A stretch of DNA of 64,000 nt from Trichomonas vaginalis G3 (Eukaryota > Parabasalia > Trichomonadida > Trichomonadidae), in assembly GCF_026262505.1 (NCBI RefSeq), contig NC_067203.1, positions 2,914,001 through 2,978,000 of the forward strand. The letters run 5' to 3'. Made by a program: the position numbers and the translations under genes. Below, one piece after another: positions 59,162 to 64,000 of the stretch. The notes beneath the pieces were generated by a model. The model was not told where the DNA came from, made no database searches, and saw only the letters and a list, made by a program, of their open reading frames with translations. How positions within the stretch are numbered: the first letter of the stretch is position 1; the number at the start of each line of letters is the position of its first letter.

Positions 59162-60928
59162 GACATTATGCTGCAGATGGAACATATGTGCCAGCTGGTG
59201 GAACTTATATACTACACCAACCACCAAACTCCAAGAGAAGCACCTGCACCAGGACTACCTAAAACATTTACATCGTCACATGGACACAGACACAGGCATG
59301 CACCAAAACCAACACAACAACCAACAGTTCAAAATCCAACACAACAACAGTTCAAAACCAGCACACAACAACCAACAGTTCAAAATCCAGCACAACAACA
59401 ACACCAGCACAGCAACCAACAGTTCAAAACCCTGCACAACAACAACCACAAACAGAGCAAGGACATAAAAGAAGTAGAGAACAAGGAAACCAAGAATTCT
59501 TAAAAATGCTTAAGGAAGATTATGGTTACCCAGATACTCTTGACTTTAGTGACAGATATAAAGAAGCTATTAGAAAGTTCAAGGAAGGAAATACTGACCC
59601 GAACCTATTTAGCTTTATGGCTCAGCACCAAATGGGATATAATTTCAAACCTGGAAAATACAAGCTCGCTAAGGGATATGATTTAATAGCATATCATCCA
59701 AATGACATGATGAATTTACTCCGAGATATTTGGTGTCAGAGCTAAATGATAATTCAACTCTCTTCATGAAACGCGTAAAAAATAGAGACGGAACGAAAGA
59801 AGAAAGGTTATGAATGCGGATGACTTAGATAGGGAACTTGTTAAAAACGGTCTCGGAATATATGAAATGCCAGCAGATGAGGTACAAGAAACTCCACAGG
59901 AAGAAGTTCAGATACAACCAGACATGGAAGAAATAGTTCAGCAACAACAGCTAGAAGAGCCTGAAGGAAACGAACAAGTCCTCCTTTGGAAACTAACTTC
60001 ACAGAACTAGATGAAGATTTGGAACAGCCGAAAAATCTTGACCCTCAACAAGAGTATGAGGGAATATGGAATCTTTCCAAGAGTCTAAGAAAAATTCGGC
60101 TGACATAGTAGAAGAATATCGAAAAATGTTTGCCGACATACAAAAGACTCCAACACAGATGAAAATATTCAGCATAGAATGGAAGTACTGAAAGAAAATG
60201 TACGCAAATACAACAACCCTTTTTACTTACGACCATAAACGTTCAATCTTTGGCTGAACTCGGTGAAAATAAAAGGTTAAATTTCAACAAAACATATAGA
60301 AATGAAACATTGTTTAAAGTTCATTCAGAACCTAACCAATATGGAAACAAACCTACTTTTGTTTCTGCAGACTATGGAACTACAATGAGATGGGGTCATA
60401 AAGCTAATCCGGATAGGTGGTTCATAAACTTACAACCACAATTCCAAGAAGTTGTAGACGCAATGGAAGTGAATGGTGAACCAGATATAGCTGGTATTTT
60501 CAGCGCGGCTTTAATGCCATTGAAAGATATGAAAGATGCAGATATTTTGGACCAGTATGAAATGAACATGGCTGATGGAAATATAACACCTGACGTTCTA
60601 GAACATTTATCTCAAAGAACTACACAGAACCATAGAGATGGTATATTTGGTGAAGAGTTTAGAAAGAAAGTTAGGGAGAAGAAGGAAGAGAACCTATTGT
60701 ACATGACCTTGCAAACGAAAGTTTACAAAATGTCATAAAAACTTACTTTGCAGACAATGAACCGAGAAGGGATGAATATTTAAGAAAACTCAAATGGACA
60801 GTACCAAATGAAATGTTAGTATTGAAAAACATGTTCCTTGACAAAATAAAACCAACTACAGAAATAAATGACGCAAGACTGAAAATTGGGTAAAAGCTTT
60901 CCCATTCACAAAAGATATTATTGGTAAC
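59162..60928 (+). pseudogene. Degraded coding stretch upstream of the M4 capsid
   Basis: Plus-strand coding character persists through the whole gap but is broken about five times. Recognisable parts are a Pro/Gln/Thr/His low-complexity segment (TQQPTVQNPTQQQFKTST), a globular part (YPDTLDFSDRYKEAIRKFKE, MMNLLRDIW), an acidic Gln-rich stretch and a part with RWGHKANPDRWFINLQPQFQ. It probably belonged to one long structural protein or a run of genes ending in the capsid domain. Confidence 0.5.
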
Positions 60929-63007
60929 ATGGAAAGAAAACCAGAATGGCTACAAAAACATATATTTGGAAACGAGCTTATTCCATATGGACAAGCTCTG
61001 TTTGAAGAGCTTGAACCGGAAACTCAGGAAAGAGTCATGCAAACAATACGCGAAGACTCAAATACAAACTATGACAAAATCTTTCTAGGATATAGGTTAC
61101 CTGAGATGGGCGACCAGAGCCCAAAGGCAAAAAGGACATGGGAAATTTACAACATACTAGGTGAACATGAGGCAAAGATGCAACAACTTGAAGCAGAGGG
61201 CAAGTTACCAAAAGCGACACCAAAGAAGAAGAGAAGAGTAGAACAAAGTGAAAGTAGTGAAGAAGTAACTTCATCTAGTGAAAGTAGTGGCAATGAAGGA
61301 AAAAGAAGAGTTAAAAACTCAGCCAGGAAGAAAGTAAAGCTTGGTCCACGTGGGTTCTATTATGACATAAATCCAACTATTCTATATTTTTACCCATATG
61401 AAATGTACGCCGCTCAGAATATAACGCCAACAGTTTTGGATGCCATGAACGGAAATGTTTCCGAATGGTATAACGAATGCGACAATGCCATTAGAAGGTC
61501 AGAAATAGTTCCTGGAACTTACGAATATACAACTGCTGTTTCTTATGGAAACGTAGGTGAGTTTGGAGAAGGTTCTTCAACAACAGTAGATATTGCTTGC
61601 GACAGGTTTCATATTATTTCTATTGACAACTCATTCTTATACGTGGAACAAGACATTGAAATAAAACCTTCTGCCAAGTTGTCTGACAAGAAAGGTTGCA
61701 ATGGAATTTTCTATGTCGGATACCAATATGCTCCAGAAGTTTTCATGGGATATAAGATATATTCTAACTCTGACTTAGTTCAAACAGTAACATGGGCAAA
61801 CTATGAATGGTTCGCTTTGAGAAACTCAGTACAACCACAAGCTAGAGAACAAACAGACCAGTATGCAACTATTGAGAAAATAAGAAGACTTGACCCTAAC
61901 GTTCCAGGAGTTTATGTTAACCTTTCTGGTTCAGATGGAACTGCTGCCACTAAAGTAAAACTGAAACTTAGAGTTCCTTTGTCATCTTTCCTCATCTTCA
62001 GGTTTTTAAGATACTTGCCAAACTGGGCAGGAAAAATTTCTATCGAACTTACTCCAAGCAAAAATAACTTAGTCATTGCACCAACACAAGACCCATTCAC
62101 TATTACTGTAACTGGAACTGGTGGAGCCAAGTTCTGTGACTTTTGCAAAGACAAAGTTGACTTAGACTTTGGTTTCTCAAACTTCAACAATGAAGTAAAC
62201 TATTATTTCAATGCTGCTGGAACTGCTTGGGACCCAGTTAAGTTCACATGCGAAAAATTTGAATGCAAGAGAATAGAAAGCAGACTTGCAGTCTATATGT
62301 TGGACCCAGATATTTCAAATGCTTTAGCTGCCAAATATATTGCAGTTCCACTTATGTTCCCTATACACCAAATATCTGTCAAAGACTTTGCAGGTGAAGT
62401 TGGAAACCAAAGTGCTGACCCAGGTGCAAGAACAGATATTGCTTTAACAACTGCAATGAAACATGCAGATACTATGTTTGTACTGTTCAGACGAACTATA
62501 AATGACTATTCTTGTTTCTACAACCCTGGTATTAAATATCATATAAACATAGATGGCAAATATTATCCAAGAGAAGAATATTCTACAGTTGAGGATATGA
62601 GGTCATACAACTTGACATTAGATGCTATGAACTTTAACAACAACTTCACAACAACCATTAACCCTGAAATGCAAAGTTCTATTATGCCATATGTGAAAGT
62701 ATGGACTCATACAGGAGGTCAAAAAACTCAATATACAAATGGAGACCGTTCAAACTTTTGGCTTGGCATTCCATTTGCTGACTCAGAAGACTTTATGGGT
62801 GGTATTTCAACTGTTGGTACTGTACAAATACAATATACTGGTGACAGAGACGGTCCAGATGAATTGAGAGCAAAGAAGTTTACAAAACCAATAGCACTTT
62901 TCACGGAAGATGCTCTTTTGAAGATTCGTTCGATGAAACCTGCTGGGGCTCCTCAGATTGGCATAACGACAGCTTCCATCGAGCAGATTTTGGCAGCAGG
63001 TCAGTAA
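60929..63007 (+). CDS. M4 major capsid protein with N-terminal extension
   Basis: 692-residue open frame, about 200 residues longer than the M2 capsid. Residues 1-150 are an extension with a charged Ser/Glu and Lys/Arg region (EQSESSEEVTSSSESSGNEG, ARKKVKLGPRGFYYDI). The double jelly-roll part follows, with LRVPLSSFLIFRFLRYLPNW (about residue 350) matching the M2 block. It ends QIGITTASIEQILAAGQ. The extension could be a scaffold or processed precursor segment. The ATG at 60929 may be internal to a longer frame. Confidence 0.75.
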   Translation: MERKPEWLQKHIFGNELIPYGQALFEELEPETQERVMQTIREDSNTNYDKIFLGYRLPEMGDQSPKAKRTWEIYNILGEHEAKMQQLEAEGKLPKATPKKKRRVEQSESSEEVTSSSESSGNEGKRRVKNSARKKVKLGPRGFYYDINPTILYFYPYEMYAAQNITPTVLDAMNGNVSEWYNECDNAIRRSEIVPGTYEYTTAVSYGNVGEFGEGSSTTVDIACDRFHIISIDNSFLYVEQDIEIKPSAKLSDKKGCNGIFYVGYQYAPEVFMGYKIYSNSDLVQTVTWANYEWFALRNSVQPQAREQTDQYATIEKIRRLDPNVPGVYVNLSGSDGTAATKVKLKLRVPLSSFLIFRFLRYLPNWAGKISIELTPSKNNLVIAPTQDPFTITVTGTGGAKFCDFCKDKVDLDFGFSNFNNEVNYYFNAAGTAWDPVKFTCEKFECKRIESRLAVYMLDPDISNALAAKYIAVPLMFPIHQISVKDFAGEVGNQSADPGARTDIALTTAMKHADTMFVLFRRTINDYSCFYNPGIKYHINIDGKYYPREEYSTVEDMRSYNLTLDAMNFNNNFTTTINPEMQSSIMPYVKVWTHTGGQKTQYTNGDRSNFWLGIPFADSEDFMGGISTVGTVQIQYTGDRDGPDELRAKKFTKPIALFTEDALLKIRSMKPAGAPQIGITTASIEQILAAGQ

Positions 63008-63320
63008 GTTGTTCTTGAACTGACTTCTCTCCGTCAAATATTGACAGTACGCCAGTTTTGACATAATATTGTATTATAAACTTACCTTTAGAAATATCTG
63101 TAAGTTTTGTTGTTATATTTTTGTCTGCTTCAAGAACTTTCACCATTTCAGTTATACCAACTTTCTTTGCTTTATGAAAATATTTTGGTTCAGCAAAGAC
63201 TGCTATTCTATAACATTTTCCATTGTTTGTATAAAGAACTATTCTGTCAATGTATTTGTATTGTTTGTGTGTGTAAACTTTGTTCTGCTTCAATTCGAAG
63301 AGATATCCGAATACGTCCAT
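62901..63320 (-). CDS. Hypothetical M4 protein, 139 residues
   Basis: Starts MDVFGYLFELKQNKVYTHKQ. The first ~100 residues are a beta-rich basic domain (RIVLYTNNGKCYRIAVFAEP, KKVGITEMVKVLEADKNITT). The last ~35 residues overlap the 3' end of the capsid gene on the other strand by 107 bp. It is divergent from the p197-family gene across 18 bp. Function unknown. Confidence 0.5.
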   Translation of the reverse strand: MDVFGYLFELKQNKVYTHKQYKYIDRIVLYTNNGKCYRIAVFAEPKYFHKAKKVGITEMVKVLEADKNITTKLTDISKGKFIIQYYVKTGVLSIFDGEKSVQEQLTDLLPKSARWKLSLCQSEEPQQVSSNESSKEHLP

Positions 63321-63338
63321 CTTTTTATTCTAAGTAAA
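63321..63338. promoter_or_regulatory. 18-bp bidirectional promoter gap, M4
   Basis: CTTTTTATTCTAAGTAAA lies between divergent starts. It has the same compact arrangement as in M1/M2, with TTATTCT being the inverse of the AGAATAA seen there. Confidence 0.45.
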
Positions 63339-63920
63339 ATGTCATTTCCGAAAAATAGAAGCGTAAGTGTTTCAAAAGGTTTAATGGCGGTGGCAGATGT
63401 GAAGTTAAATTCACCAACTCAAACAAACAGTCAAAGTGTTATTGTCAATGTCAAAGACAGAGATGTTGAAGTGGGGAAACCATACGAAGACGAAGATGGT
63501 ATAACAATTGTTCCTGTAAAAGAACAACCAACATATCCTGAAGTTAGCAGAGACTTAAGTTCTGTTGCAGATATTCGAAACGACTACCAACAACTGAAAG
63601 ACAAACTTCAAACTCAGGAGAAGATTTGTCAAGCTTTAAGTATAATGTTAAACTTGGTCGAACACAACCCTGTAAAAGTGAACTCATATGTCATTGCACC
63701 TCATGAAGTTTTGAAAGAACTATTGAAACTTTTGACAGAGGCAGACGATATAAACATCAAAGAAATAGAACCCGACATTAGTTGCTGTGGTGTTTCATAT
63801 AATGTCATTGACAAGATATACGTTATGAAAGGAGGTGAAACGTTGAACTTAAAATATAGTTTCCCAGACGTTATAAAAATATTTGACGACCACAACATTT
63901 CATTAAAATTTATTTGCTAA
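63339..63920 (+). CDS. p197 family protein, M4 lineage, 193 residues
   Basis: The ATG at 63339 (MSFPKNRSVSVSKGLMAVAD) is chosen because the divergent gene starts at 63320. The order matches the M2 p197 protein: Ser-rich start, middle helix (QEKICQALSIMLNLVEHNPV), helix HEVLKELLKLLTEADDINI, then EPDISCCGVSYNVIDKIYVM and NLKYSFPDVI. The Cys-Cys-Gly motif and the beta end are the best conserved. Function unknown; conservation across lineages suggests a core virion or assembly role. Confidence 0.6.
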   Translation: MSFPKNRSVSVSKGLMAVADVKLNSPTQTNSQSVIVNVKDRDVEVGKPYEDEDGITIVPVKEQPTYPEVSRDLSSVADIRNDYQQLKDKLQTQEKICQALSIMLNLVEHNPVKVNSYVIAPHEVLKELLKLLTEADDINIKEIEPDISCCGVSYNVIDKIYVMKGGETLNLKYSFPDVIKIFDDHNISLKFIC

Positions 63921-63924
63921 GTAA

Positions 63925-64000
63925 ATGGCAGAAGACATAATGGTTTATACTATTACGACTAAAAACCCTGAGTCATATAATTCTATAACAACAAACTTAC
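63925..64000 (+). CDS. Partial gene at window end, virion-type
   Basis: Starts MAEDIMVYTITTKNPESYNS and runs off the window. MVYTITTKNPESYNSITTNL resembles MLFYLQSTDPNEYGTVKLQT at the start of the M1 254-residue protein, which is also a neighbour of the p197 family gene there. It is therefore probably the M4 version of that structural protein. Confidence 0.4.
   Translation, partial: MAEDIMVYTITTKNPESYNSITTNL

Larger units (their letters stand above)
56209..64000. mobile_element. M4: Maverick of a third lineage, left-hand part
   Basis: The left boundary is proposed at AGTAGTGGGGCT (56209), which resembles the AGTTAGT ends of the other elements and is followed by a nested hairpin. Genes include a coiled-coil protein, a capsid protein with N-terminal extension, a p197-family protein and a gene running off the window. 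About five breaks are visible, mainly upstream of the capsid domain. The right end is outside the window. Confidence 0.6.

Noticed and set aside
1-64000. tRNA, rRNA or other structural RNA genes
   Set aside because: No stretch with the expected conserved boxes was seen by eye; hairpins found are short and element-linked.

Overview
The window is about 64 kb of A+T-rich, intron-poor DNA made almost entirely of Maverick/Polinton-type virus-like elements. At least four Maverick bodies (here M1-M4) and one large derivative (N) are packed or nested together. The abundance of Mavericks, the AT-rich short intergenic spacers and the lineage-typical gene set (integrase, protein-primed DNA polymerase B, double-jelly-roll capsid, packaging ATPase, collagen-like fibre, KilA-N genes) point to a trichomonad genome such as Trichomonas vaginalis. 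That host call is an inference from content, not from a host gene. No rRNA, tRNA, CRISPR array or clear host housekeeping gene was seen.

Layout. M1 (1-9749, left end outside the window): minisatellite, integrase, fibre, several virion-type genes, packaging ATPase, a basic protein, then a right end reading CATACTAACT. M1 sits in the 3' end of the capsid gene of M2. M2 (9750-50012, about 20 kb once N is subtracted): major capsid protein, small genes, a penton-like gene, a 1274-residue DNA polymerase, KilA-N and T5orf172 genes, a second integrase/fibre/virion cluster closely related to M1, and a right end at 50012. N (27569-47616, 20,048 bp) interrupts the M2 ATPase gene. It has AG...CT ends and a 6-bp target duplication TACGTC, and it is one giant palindrome: two arms of about 10 kb in inverted orientation around a 61-bp spacer. 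Each arm carries an SF3/D5-like helicase gene, an HNH endonuclease gene, a KilA-N fragment and kilobases of minisatellite; N has no capsid, integrase or polymerase gene. M3 (50013-56208) is a different Maverick lineage with its own capsid, ATPase (split by a 1.3-kb non-coding insert) and small amphipathic proteins; M2 lies in one of its genes. M4 (56209 to beyond 64000) is a third lineage with a coiled-coil protein and a capsid protein carrying a long N-terminal extension.

How the parts fit. In an active element the integrase would act on the AG...CT ends, the polymerase would replicate the linear element by protein priming, and capsid, penton-like, fibre and ATPase proteins would build and fill a virion. 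Many genes sit in divergent pairs 15-25 bp apart, so promoters are very compact. M1 looks mostly whole in its visible half (about three breaks). M2 has roughly ten or more breaks plus two element insertions. N has a few breaks in its left arm and more in its right. M3 is split and truncated, and M4 has several breaks upstream of its capsid domain. High similarity between M1 and M2 and between the arms of N suggests recent activity, but everything is treated here as fossil material.

The most interesting signals are structural. N is a palindromic, capsid-free, apparently trans-mobilised Maverick derivative. Subterminal hairpins keep their base pairing while their sequence changes between elements. 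A family of more than 25 intergenic boxes is built from one 6-bp word in both orientations, and the word changes in concert (CTCACC, CTACCC or CTAACA types) in different boxes.
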